A stretch of 23,502 nt of DNA from CAVQGZ01 sp964356295 (GTDB taxonomy: Bacteria > Actinomycetota > Actinomycetes > Jiangellales > Jiangellaceae). The position numbers and the translations under genes were made by a program. Shown here piece after piece: positions 1 to 7,177 of the stretch (positions within the stretch are counted from its first letter, which is position 1; each line of letters opens with the position of its first letter). Where the stretch lies: positions 1-23,502 of the forward strand of contig CAYHHE010000040.1 in NCBI GenBank assembly GCA_964356295.1, read 5' to 3'. The notes below the pieces were generated by a model. That model had not been told where the DNA came from. It saw only the letters and a program-made list of their open reading frames with translations, and made no database searches.

Positions 1-1
1 C

Positions 2-634
2 GGCGCCCCCGTGGGCGCCGCGAGCCCCGCGCTCGTCCAAGGTGTGGCAGGCCGGGTCGGGACGGCCGGGCTCCAGCGGCCGGCGAGGCGGGGTGTGACG
101 GTGCTGGGCACCGACCACGGTGACCGGCGACCCCAGGTCGAGGCACTGGGCGGCACCCTCATCGACATCGACTCCGAGGACGTCCCGACCCGAGTGCGGG
201 ACCTCACAGCGGGACGGGGCGTCGATGCCGCATACGACGGCGTCGGGGTCACTGCCCGTCAGTCGTGGCAGGCGCTGAGTCCCAACGGCCGGCTCGTGTG
301 GTTCGGGATGGCGTCCTTCCTGGCCAGAGGTCGGCGCGACCCGGCGGCGACACTGCGGACGCTCGGCTCGGCACTCCCCGTGCTGGGGGCGGGTCTCGGA
401 CGCTCAGGGCGCAGCGCCACGCTCTACAGCATCCAGAGCGTGGCCCGCCGACACCCGGACTGGTACCGCCATGACCTCGCCCTGCTGCTGGGCATGGCTG
501 CGCGAGGTGACGTCACGCCGGTGGTGTCCCGGACGGTGTCGCTGCCCGACGCCCCAGCGGCGCTGGCTGCCCTGTCGCGCGGCGAGGTCGCCGGCAAGCA
601 GGTCATCGACGTCGCCGGGTCAGCGCGCTCGTAG
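2..634 (+). CDS. Zinc-type alcohol dehydrogenase-like (MDR) oxidoreductase, 5' partial
   Basis: This is the C-terminal part of a medium-chain dehydrogenase/reductase of the quinone-oxidoreductase type. The frame is open to the window edge; a GTG at 11 is only the first start codon available, so the gene begins upstream. The visible part is the Rossmann NADP(H)-binding domain. A nucleotide-binding loop reads GVAGRVGT (canonical GAAGGVGT, so one glycine is replaced by Arg). It is followed by the beta-strand VTVLGT, then RGVDAAYDGVG, GRLVWFGMAS and the closing GEVAGKQVID typical of the family. The GroES-like substrate domain lies outside the window. The last 15 bases overlap the convergent hydrolase gene. 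The substrate cannot be inferred. The loop region (QRPARRGV where QLARRAGV would be expected) looks slightly eroded. Confidence 0.8.
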   Translation, partial: GAPVGAASPALVQGVAGRVGTAGLQRPARRGVTVLGTDHGDRRPQVEALGGTLIDIDSEDVPTRVRDLTAGRGVDAAYDGVGVTARQSWQALSPNGRLVWFGMASFLARGRRDPAATLRTLGSALPVLGAGLGRSGRSATLYSIQSVARRHPDWYRHDLALLLGMAARGDVTPVVSRTVSLPDAPAALAALSRGEVAGKQVIDVAGSARS

Positions 635-1666
635 CAGGGCGGCCGCCAGCCGTGCGCTGCGGACGAGCACGCGGGTGCGACCGTCGTTGACGACGACCAT
701 GGCGGTGCGCCGGCGGTCGGCGTCGACCAGGGCGGTCGCCGACCACAGGCCGTTGGAGCCCTGCTGCCCGAACGACAAGTCAGCCTCGCGCGCGGGTGCC
801 CAGCCCATGGTCATCCCGGGTGCGGCACCGGGCGGACCTGTCAGCAGTCGCTCGACGCTGGCCGGTGCGAGCAGGTCCCCGCCGCCGGTGAGGAAGATCC
901 GCTGGAAGGCACCCCAGTCGGCCAGCGACAGGTGCAGGCGTCCGGCCGGGGTGAGCACGAAGGGGTTGTCGGCGCTCGCGCTGCGGGGGTCGGCTGGTGC
1001 TCCGCGGCCGACCACGAGTGAGCCGACCTGCGCGCGTGGGTGGTGCCCCCACACCAGCGGTGGCGGTCCGACACCGGCGGAGGTGATGCCGAGCGGGTCG
1101 AGCAGGAGGGTGGCCAGCGCGTCCTCGAACGGCATCCCGGCCACCCGGTCGATGACCGCTCCGATGACGACGTAGCTGAGGTTGGAGTAGCGGAACCTGC
1201 CTCTGTTGCGCGGCGGCTCGGCCAGCGTCGAGCGCACCGCTGCGCTGCGCTGCTCAGTCGCGGGCCGCCGGTCGGCGTACGCCCGCCGCATGCCGTCCCT
1301 GCTGAGGTTGGCCCGGATCCCTGCCTGGCAGACGAGCGCCTCGTCGATTGTCGGGGCAGCCCACTCCGGGTGGATGTCTCCGGCGAGGTCGCCGAGGAGC
1401 TCACGTAGCGGCACGCCCCATGCGGCGTCGCCTCGCTCGACGAGCCGCGCGTACAACGCGGCGGTGATGGCCTTGCCGCACGAACCGATGTGCCACTGGT
1501 CGTCCACCGTCACCGGATCGGTGTCGTCACGGCGCCTCGAGCCCAGCACGAAACGCTCGACCACTCCGTCGGCGTCGACCACCGACACGCCCACCGCCGG
1601 CACCCCCAGCTGTCCACGGAACCTGATGACCATCCCGTGGGTGCGACCGCCGGTCGTCGCCGTCAT
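620..1666 (-). CDS. Beta-lactamase-fold serine hydrolase (class C / DD-peptidase-like)
   Basis: The 348 aa protein belongs to the beta-lactamase/transpeptidase-like superfamily (penicillin-binding proteins, class C beta-lactamases and esterases). The nucleophile motif SxxK is S62-C-G-K65, preceded by WHIG. The second motif YxN is Y160-S-N162 in RYSNLSYVVIGA. The third motif, usually HxG, appears as GQQGSNG near residues 300-306, so the usual histidine is replaced by glutamine. No signal peptide is visible, so a cytoplasmic esterase or amidase role is more likely than antibiotic resistance. The frame is open further upstream (ATG at 1717). I chose ATG 1666 because GGAGGAG lies 2-4 bases before it and because the upstream codons look like part of a decayed glycosylase gene. 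The gene converges with the MDR gene, overlapping it by 15 bp. Confidence 0.85.
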   Translation of the reverse strand: MTATTGGRTHGMVIRFRGQLGVPAVGVSVVDADGVVERFVLGSRRRDDTDPVTVDDQWHIGSCGKAITAALYARLVERGDAAWGVPLRELLGDLAGDIHPEWAAPTIDEALVCQAGIRANLSRDGMRRAYADRRPATEQRSAAVRSTLAEPPRNRGRFRYSNLSYVVIGAVIDRVAGMPFEDALATLLLDPLGITSAGVGPPPLVWGHHPRAQVGSLVVGRGAPADPRSASADNPFVLTPAGRLHLSLADWGAFQRIFLTGGGDLLAPASVERLLTGPPGAAPGMTMGWAPAREADLSFGQQGSNGLWSATALVDADRRRTAMVVVNDGRTRVLVRSARLAAALLRAR

Positions 1667-1719
1667 CTCTCCTCCGACGAACGCCTCGAGGACGAGGATG
1701 TCCTGCACCGCGTCCAATG

Positions 1720-1881
1720 CCGGGACGTCGGCGACACTCGGTGAGCTCGCACGACAGTGGAGGTCAACGAAGCCCGACTTGCCGCCGCCGCCAAGCCGAT
1801 GCAGGAGCGGATTCGAAGGCCGGCGATCTCCGCGTCCATCTGCTCGGCAAGGATCCGGGCCTCTGGCCCTTCGATGCTCAC
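1720..1881 (-). pseudogene. Relic of an Fpg/Nei-like DNA glycosylase N-terminus
   Basis: Starting at a GTG (1881) after GGGGGTGAT, the first 27 codons read SIEGPEARILAEQMDAEI and then AGLRIRSC. This resembles the N-terminus of a formamidopyrimidine-DNA glycosylase-like family (usually M-S-I-E-x-P-E-A...LA.QM...L.GKRI). Similarity then jumps by one frame: GKSGFVDLH (compare the family's QKxGFINKD) is read in the frame that runs into the serine hydrolase upstream of its Shine-Dalgarno. Only about 50 residues remain of a protein normally around 270-290 aa, without the zinc finger or the rest of the catalytic core. I interpret it as a frameshifted, deleted remnant. The assignment rests on a short match and is tentative. 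Confidence 0.4.
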
Positions 1882-1902
1882 ATCACCCCCGTGTGATCAC
1901 GG

Positions 1903-2436
1903 TCACGGTGCAGCGCCGCTGAGCTCATCGGCGATGCTGCGCGCCCAGGCGTCGATCTCCTCCCAGTCGCGGAAGTCACCCTCGGGCAGCAGCTCGCGTC
2001 CTGCGGGCAGCGTGCGCATCGCCTTCTCCGGAAGGGTCAGGCGCGATGGGTCGAGCGCCCCGAAGAAGACCCGGTGCTCGCGCGGGTGCAACGCGTCGGC
2101 CAGCTCGGGCAGCTCCTTGGGCTTGGCCGCCTCCTTGAGGTCCTGCCCCTTGCCGTCGGTCGGGCTGTCCCCCAACGGGCCGCTGCTGAACAGCCACACC
2201 GGACGCCCACCGACCACCGGCTCCAGCCGGTGGACGAGCTCGGTGGCCTCCTTGCGCCAGTGGGCGATGTAGGTGGCGCTGCCGATCACGAACCCGTCGT
2301 ACCCGCTGCCATCGGCGACCTGGTCGGCTGAACGCACATCGGCGGTGTGCCCGGAGTCGGTCAGGGCGGCGCCGATACGTTCGGCGATCCCCTGGGTCGC
2401 TCCGTGCTTGGTGGCGTACGCGACGAGAACGCGCAT
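1903..2436 (-). CDS. Flavodoxin-domain protein (HemG/menaquinone-dependent-oxidase-like)
   Basis: The 177 aa protein has a flavodoxin fold. The N-terminal strand and FMN-phosphate loop read VLVAYATKHGATQGIAERI, the classic T/S-x-x-G-x-T signature. A second loop, GFVIGSATYIAHWRKEATE, matches the flavodoxin_5 group that includes menaquinone-dependent protoporphyrinogen oxidase. WLFSSGPLGD and HRVFFGALD complete the core. The family carries FMN and acts as a small electron-transfer or reductase protein in the cytoplasm; the true partner is unknown. The start is well supported: GGAAGGAG lies 6 bases before ATG 2436. The protein ends GAAP, and its stop lies just before the Fpg relic. It is transcribed in the same direction as the neighbouring hydrolase and SRPBCC genes. 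Confidence 0.85.
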   Translation of the reverse strand: MRVLVAYATKHGATQGIAERIGAALTDSGHTADVRSADQVADGSGYDGFVIGSATYIAHWRKEATELVHRLEPVVGGRPVWLFSSGPLGDSPTDGKGQDLKEAAKPKELPELADALHPREHRVFFGALDPSRLTLPEKAMRTLPAGRELLPEGDFRDWEEIDAWARSIADELSGAAP

Positions 2437-2461
2437 CGTTGACTCCTTCCAGTACCGGGGC

Positions 2462-2895
2462 TCACCCGGACGCTTCCAGGTGGCGCTTGAGTCCCGCCCC
2501 GATGCGTCGCTCCGCGCGCGACGCGACCGGGCCCATCAGCGGCCCAACCGTGCGCAGCCAGCCCTTGGGACGCACCTGCCAGTCCCAGGACATGTGCGGG
2601 TGCCGTCCCGCTCGGGGACGAACATGATGGCGCCAGTGGTCTCCATCAGAGCCAGCGTCGCTCGCGAGCCGAGCCGACGGGGCCGGTCGAACTCGGTGAC
2701 CTCGACGAGCATCTCGATGGCTGAGCTCCCCATCAGGGCACGGAAGCGGGTCCCGAGCCCGATCGGCGGCTCGGTCAGCATGTCGACGCTTCGCATGGCG
2801 GGGTTGAACGACGGCTCGTTGCGGGTGTCGGCGACGGTGGCGAAGACCCGCTCCGGGGTCGCCGCGATCCACGTCTGCCCCGTCACACGAGTCAC
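2462..2895 (-). pseudogene. SRPBCC (START/Bet v1-like) family protein, frameshifted
   Basis: A GTG at 2895, eight bases after GGAGG, opens a protein of the polyketide-cyclase/SRPBCC type: TGQTWIAATPERVFATVADT, then FNPAMRSVDML, IGLGTRFRALM and EVTEFDRPRRLGSRA. This fold binds hydrophobic ligands. After MFVPERDGTR (about 2600) the frame is lost, and the expected ending MSWDWQVRPKG...RRIGAGLKRHLEASG continues in another frame to the TGA at 2462. One missing base near 2594-2600 (or two extra) explains the shift. The two halves together would give about 144 aa, a normal length. It is either a recent pseudogene or a sequencing error. It lies 25 bp upstream of the flavodoxin gene in the same direction. 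Confidence 0.7.
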
Positions 2896-3084
2896 GCGGG
2901 TCGCCTCCGAGCGTCGAGATTGGCCTCGCCACACGAGAATGTGCCGTGAGGGTGGGGCGGCCCAGGGTCGAAAGGACCTCGACCATCCTCGGGCACCGCA
3001 CGGGCACAGCCAGGGCAGCCTGACGCCTCCTGTCGGTCTGCGCGTCATCGCGTAGCAGTGGTGAGCCGGGTCCGAGGAGCGGTG

Positions 3085-3343
3085 ATGACGCGCGTCGCGG
3101 CGCTGGAGCCTCAGCAGTGGGAAGCGGCGTCGGGACTGCTCGCACGCGCGTTCGTCGACGTCCCGCCCCTGCCGGCGATGATCCCCGACGTATCGCGCCG
3201 CATGGCGATGCTGCGGGCCATGCTCGGGTCTGCGGTGCGGGCCAACCTTGGCCATTCCGCTTTCGAAGAGGCCGCTGCGAGTCCTCCCGCGCGCCATCGC
3301 CCAGCTCCGGACGGCCTCGGTGCTACGGCTGAAGCGACGCCAG
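3085..3343 (+). pseudogene. GNAT acetyltransferase relic
   Basis: ATG 3085 has a good Shine-Dalgarno (GAGGAG, 6 bases upstream). The first 56 codons resemble the N-terminus of GNAT N-acetyltransferases (LEPQQWEAASGLLARAFVD, then PAMIPDVSRRMAMLRAML). Similarity stops around 3253. In the +1 frame it resumes with RVLPRAIAQLRTASVLRL, which resembles the region after the family's VAVWLPPG segment. The intervening segment and the entire acetyl-CoA-binding half are missing. The remnant runs into the stop of the convergent DUF2237 gene. I interpret it as a deleted, frameshifted relic; the second fragment is the weaker part of the evidence. Confidence 0.45.
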
Positions 3344-3715
3344 GTCAGGGGGCACGTCCACGGCATGCTCGCGCAGCGCTGCAAGGGGCACCAGTTCCAG
3401 CACGGCCTCATTCGTCGAGGCCAGCACCACCGGGGTAGCCACTCCGTCCTGGTAGGCCCGAGCCCAGTTCATCGCGGTCACGCACCACCGGTCGCCCGGT
3501 ACCAGTCCGGGGAACCGGTACTGCGGCATCGGCGTGGACAGGTCGTTGCCGATGCTGCGCTGATGGTCGAGGAACTCCGCGGTCACGACGGCGCAGATGG
3601 TGTGGCTGCCAGCGTCTTGCGGGCCGGTGTGGCACGACCCGTCGCGAAAGAAGCCGGTCATCGGGTCGGTGCCGCACGGCTCGAGGTTGCTGCCCAGCAC
3701 GTTGCGTTCCCTCAC
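3323..3715 (-). CDS. DUF2237 family protein
   Basis: The 130 aa protein spans essentially the whole DUF2237 (COG3651) domain. The conserved landmarks are NVLGSNLEPCGTDPMTGFFRDG, then SCHTGPQDAGSHTICAVVTAEFLDH, GNDLSTP, FPGLVPGDRWCV, and a final PVVLASTNEAVLELVPL. Several conserved cysteines are present, though one position of the usual G-C-C-x-T-G is serine (GSCHTG). The molecular function of this family is not known. The start is a GTG, and an overlapping GTGA junction lies there; no strong Shine-Dalgarno is visible. Its 3' end meets the GNAT relic. Confidence 0.88.
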   Translation of the reverse strand: MRERNVLGSNLEPCGTDPMTGFFRDGSCHTGPQDAGSHTICAVVTAEFLDHQRSIGNDLSTPMPQYRFPGLVPGDRWCVTAMNWARAYQDGVATPVVLASTNEAVLELVPLAALREHAVDVPPDLASLQP

Positions 3716-3763
3716 TCGGCCATCATCCCGCGACCGTGAGCTGCCGCGAAGCCTGCCGCGCTG

Positions 3764-3958
3764 TCAGTTGGCGCCGAGAGCAGCGAAGGCCTCGTAGACC
3801 ATCCAGGCCGGCCAGAACAGTCCCTGGAACAGCACGAGCACGTACTCCCAGAACGAGTCCGCCTGCTGCCAGAAGTACACCCAGGCCCCGAATATGCCCA
3901 GGCCGTAGAGCGCGCCACCGCCTGCCGCGGCACCGGCGTTGCTGTTGCTCATCGACAT
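3764..3958 (-). CDS. Small membrane protein
   Basis: This is a 64 aa protein (62 aa from the second ATG at 3952). A Gly/Ala-rich head (NAGAAAGGGALYG) is followed by two hydrophobic, aromatic stretches: LGIFGAWVYFW and WEYVLVLFQGLFWPAWMVYEAF, separated by QQADSF. This gives one or two membrane passes. GGAGG lies 3 bases before ATG 3958 and 9 bases before ATG 3952, so the second start may be the real one. The pattern resembles small uncharacterised bacterial membrane proteins with a Y-G-L-G...F-W...W-P-A core. No function can be assigned. Confidence 0.7.
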   Translation of the reverse strand: MSMSNSNAGAAAGGGALYGLGIFGAWVYFWQQADSFWEYVLVLFQGLFWPAWMVYEAFAALGAN

Positions 3959-4053
3959 CCGCCTCCGTCTCGACTCCTGTGATGATCCTCGGCTGATCGG
4001 GACACGCATGAGGCGAAGGTCAGTTGTGCGCCCCCGCTGAACTCGCGGCACCA

Positions 4054-4069
4054 GCCCTGGGCCCAGGGC
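4054..4069. terminator. Perfect 16-bp GC palindrome, possible terminator
   Basis: GCCCTGGGCCCAGGGC is a perfect palindrome that can fold as a 6-bp stem with a GGCC loop. It lies about 34 bases downstream of the stop of the 602 aa gene and upstream of the small membrane protein gene, both on the minus strand. There is no T-tract, as is common for GC-rich actinomycete stem-loops. Its role as a terminator is inferred from position. Confidence 0.3.
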
Positions 4070-4102
4070 AGGGCCCGGGCCGGCGCTGTCACCGCTGGGC
4101 TC

Positions 4103-5911
4103 TCATGCCGCGCCCAGTCGGTTCAGCAGCACGCGGGACGAGGCTCGGGCGACACGTCGATCGTCGTCGCGGCTCATGCTCGTCAGGTGCGCCGCCGTGA
4201 CGCCTGCGTTGCGGGCGACCTGGGACCGAACCGAAGGGTCGGGGTCGCCGAGGAGAGTGTGCAGTGTCGTCGCGGAGGCTCGTCTGTTGCGTGCGGCGAA
4301 CTGCCTGACACGCGGCTGCGGGTCGCGGACCAGGTGCTGGAGTACGGCGTCATCAGCACGTCGGGCAGCCTCGACGCGCAGGTCGAGCGGCAGGCCGTCC
4401 AGCACGGACACGATGGCGGGATCGGCCAGCAATCCGCTGGCGGCCCATCCGGTCGCCGCCACCAGCTGGCGAAGGACCGTCGGCGACATGATCTCGGCGT
4501 AAGGATCACCGTTGGGCCCGCGCCCGGGCCACTTCACCGGGGCGCGCGCCGCGCGCTCGGCCATCAGCGCGTCGAACAGGGCGAGCTGCGACCGGCTCAT
4601 CGCCTTGATGCCGTCCGGCGCGGAGGCGAGCACTCCCAAGTGACGCAGCCAGTGACCGAGTGGGTCTGCTGCCTGCAGCATGCAGGCGGCCACCTGCTGC
4701 ATACCTGCCTGGACGGTCTGGGCCGGGAACCAGCCTCGGACGGCCATGATGGCTCGCCACCAACGCTCGATCAGCGGGTACGCGTGGGTCGAGTGTCGTG
4801 CCCGGGACACCAGAGCGTCCTCGAGTTCCTCCAGTCCCAGCGTGAGGGCCGCGAGAGCTACGTCATCGGGGGTGAACGGATTGAGCACCAGAGCGAGCCG
4901 GTGAGGGCGCGCCGGACAGCGCAGGTGCGGCTCCGCGAGCTCTCGATCGAGTGGCGCCATGGTCAAGGCGAACCGTGCACCGGTATCGCGCACGCCGAAG
5001 GACGGCCAGCGGATGTCGCGGAACCAGCCGAGCTCCGAATGGCTGAGGCAGCGTCCTGAGACACGGACGAGTCTGCACAGGTCCTGCGGGGTGAGCAGGG
5101 CGAATCGGACGTCAACATCGTCGAGGACCGTCCGCGGTCCGTCGACGAGGTATTCCGACAGCACCGCCAGCCGGACCGAGCCGAACGTCGCCACCGGTGC
5201 CGGGTAGGCGCCGGGGCCGGCGAGCATCCCTGCCAGCGCTTGGCGCGCCTGGGCCCGGGTGGTGCGGTCGGGTACGTCAGCACGCAACCGTTGCCAGGGG
5301 TCGTCCCAGCCGTCCATGGGCCACCCCTGGAGGGCGGGTGGCTCCGCCGCGAGCCTCGCCGGCTCCGGTTCGCGCGCGCGGAGTCGAAGCAAGGCGATGA
5401 ACACCCGCAGGACCGTTCGGTCCAGGTAGTCATCGCGGGAGACACGGCGGTAGATCCGCGCCAGACCGAGCGGATCGGCCACCGCCACCGCACGACGCAG
5501 CACCCAGATGAGGTGCCAGCTCTGCTTGGCGATCCCGAACGCCATGCTGGTGTCGAGCAGGGCCAGCTCCGTCCACCACTCGCGGGCCCGTGCTCCCGGT
5601 GCCCCCACCGGGACCTGGTAGTCCGGCTCCTCCCAGGGGTCGTGGTACGGGACGACCCACTGGTTCAGGTGCTGCGACACCACCGCCGCGAAGTCCTCGA
5701 ACGATGTGTGCGGGTTCGAGGCCAGAGCCGCAGCGTCCGCGGCAGCGGACGGCGCGTCGGGGTGCCGGGCCGTGTGCAGAAGGTAGATCACCGCCGCTGA
5801 GTGCGTCATGTCGCGGCAGGTGGCCAGCCACTGGTGGCGGTGATCGTCGTCAGGTGTGTCCGCACCCTTGGAAGGTCGAGGGTTCGCGCCGAGACGGTGG
5901 GCTGGGGTCAT
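4103..5911 (-). CDS. Protein of unknown function with C-terminal variant leucine-rich (LRV/HEAT-like) repeats
   Basis: The product is 602 aa, rich in Trp, Arg and Ala, and appears soluble. I do not recognise the first 480 or so residues; they include WVVPYHDPWEEPDYQVP, SMAFGIAKQSWHLIWVLRR and long amphipathic helices. The last 90 residues contain repeats with a period of about 26: LVRDPQPRVRQFAARN, LLGDPDPSVRSQVARN and MSRDDDRRVARASSRV. This is the L-x-x-D-x-x-x-x-V-R-x-x-x-A-x-N pattern of variant leucine-rich/HEAT-type repeats, which usually form a protein-binding solenoid. The start is uncertain: ATG 5911 lacks a Shine-Dalgarno and an internal ATG at 5809 is possible. It is divergent from the MoxR ATPase gene, 156 bp away, so a shared regulatory region and a functional link are plausible but not proven. 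Confidence 0.75.
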   Translation of the reverse strand: MTPAHRLGANPRPSKGADTPDDDHRHQWLATCRDMTHSAAVIYLLHTARHPDAPSAAADAAALASNPHTSFEDFAAVVSQHLNQWVVPYHDPWEEPDYQVPVGAPGARAREWWTELALLDTSMAFGIAKQSWHLIWVLRRAVAVADPLGLARIYRRVSRDDYLDRTVLRVFIALLRLRAREPEPARLAAEPPALQGWPMDGWDDPWQRLRADVPDRTTRAQARQALAGMLAGPGAYPAPVATFGSVRLAVLSEYLVDGPRTVLDDVDVRFALLTPQDLCRLVRVSGRCLSHSELGWFRDIRWPSFGVRDTGARFALTMAPLDRELAEPHLRCPARPHRLALVLNPFTPDDVALAALTLGLEELEDALVSRARHSTHAYPLIERWWRAIMAVRGWFPAQTVQAGMQQVAACMLQAADPLGHWLRHLGVLASAPDGIKAMSRSQLALFDALMAERAARAPVKWPGRGPNGDPYAEIMSPTVLRQLVAATGWAASGLLADPAIVSVLDGLPLDLRVEAARRADDAVLQHLVRDPQPRVRQFAARNRRASATTLHTLLGDPDPSVRSQVARNAGVTAAHLTSMSRDDDRRVARASSRVLLNRLGAA

Positions 5912-6067
5912 GGGGCGAGGGTCGCCTGGGGTCCCGACACAATGGCCGGCCGGCAGCCGCTCGGCGAGATCGGATGGTTCTGTCGGACCTCTGCGGTCTC
6001 ATGGTGCTGCCGACCCGCGCTGCACCCCGTCCTCCGCACACCACCCGACCCGAATGGGGGGACCGCC

Positions 6068-7177
6068 ATGAGCACCTACACCGACACCGTCACTGCTCTC
6101 TCGCTGTGCCTGGCCGCCGGCGAGCCCGTCGTGCTGTGGGGACCTCCCGGCACGGGAAAGACTTCCGTCGTGGAGTCCCTCGCCGCAGCGAACGGGTGGG
6201 TCTGCGAGACAGTCATCGCCTCCGTGCGGGAGCCCAGCGACTTCGCCGGGCTGCCGGTGGTCAACGGCGAGGGCGCCGTGCGGCTCGCCCCGCCCGCCTG
6301 GGCCACCCGCATCGAGCAGGCCGGCGGTGGGGTGGTGTTCTTCGACGAGATCACCACCGCACCCCCGTCGGTGCAGGCCGCCCTGCTGCGACCACTGACC
6401 GACCGGTGGGTCGGCGACATCCGGCTGCCCGAGGCGACCCGGTTCGTCCTCGCCGCGAACCCCCCGGAGATCGCCGCGGACGGCTGGGAGCTGTCCGCGC
6501 CACTGGCCAACCGGTTGGTCCATCTGGACTGGTCGCTCCCCGGTGACGTGGTCGCCGGCGGACTGGCCCAAGGGTTCCGGGTCGTCGAGGTCCCCGACCT
6601 CGACCCGTCCCGGGTCGCCGGGGAGGAGCAGCAGGCCCGCATCCTCGTCGGGGGGTTCCTGCACCACCGCCGGGACCTGGTGGTCCGAGCCACCCAGGAG
6701 CGCATGGACAGCACCCGCGCCTTCCCCACCCCCCGCACCTGGGAGAAGGCCGCCCGGCTGCTCGGTCACGCCCAGGCCGCGGGAGCGTCGGACGCCGTGG
6801 CCCGCGTCCTGCTCTCCGGGGCGCTCGGGCAGGCCGCGACCATCGAGTTCCTGCAGTGGCAGCGCAGCCTGGACCTGCCCGACCCGGAGGAGATCCTGCG
6901 CGACCCCCGCTCGTTCGTCGCTCCGACCCGTCCGGACCTCGTCCACCCCATCGCGTCCAGCCTGCTGGCCGCCCTGCGGGACCGACCGACCGCTGCCCGG
7001 GCGTGCGCGATGGAGCACGCCTTGGTGATCATGGCCGACGGCGGGCACATCGACGCGGTCTACACCGCCGCGGCCGGGCTAGCGCGGCTGCGTCCCAAGG
7101 GCTGGCACCCCGAACCGCCGTTCGTTGTCGCCTTCGCCCAGCTCGTCGGCGCCCTCGGCGACCTCAAGGCGGCCTGA
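6068..7177 (+). CDS. MoxR-type AAA+ ATPase
   Basis: The 369 aa protein is an AAA+ ATPase of the MoxR/DynEIn-like class. Walker A is GPPGTGKT (K31), Walker B is VVFFDEI (D92, E93), sensor 1 is LAANPPE (N130) and an arginine-finger segment reads LANRLVHLDW (about R147). The C-terminal half contains the lid and TFPTPRTWEKAARLL-like helices. MoxR ATPases act as chaperone-like unfoldases and nearly always work with a VWA-domain partner, encoded here by the next gene. The start is ATG 6068, preceded by GGGGGG; the frame is open further upstream but without similarity. The stop TGA overlaps the next ATG (TGATG), indicating translational coupling. Confidence 0.9.
   Translation: MSTYTDTVTALSLCLAAGEPVVLWGPPGTGKTSVVESLAAANGWVCETVIASVREPSDFAGLPVVNGEGAVRLAPPAWATRIEQAGGGVVFFDEITTAPPSVQAALLRPLTDRWVGDIRLPEATRFVLAANPPEIAADGWELSAPLANRLVHLDWSLPGDVVAGGLAQGFRVVEVPDLDPSRVAGEEQQARILVGGFLHHRRDLVVRATQERMDSTRAFPTPRTWEKAARLLGHAQAAGASDAVARVLLSGALGQAATIEFLQWQRSLDLPDPEEILRDPRSFVAPTRPDLVHPIASSLLAALRDRPTAARACAMEHALVIMADGGHIDAVYTAAAGLARLRPKGWHPEPPFVVAFAQLVGALGDLKAA

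Noticed and set aside
2966..2984. Inverted repeat GGTCGA-N7-TCGACC between the SRPBCC and GNAT genes
   Set aside because: The arms are only 6 bp, with no nearby promoter signal on either side; too weak to call an operator or terminator.
5999..7048. A 349-codon minus-strand frame opposite the MoxR gene
   Set aside because: The MoxR frame carries all AAA+ motifs; the antisense frame is Gly/Asp/Arg-rich without domains.
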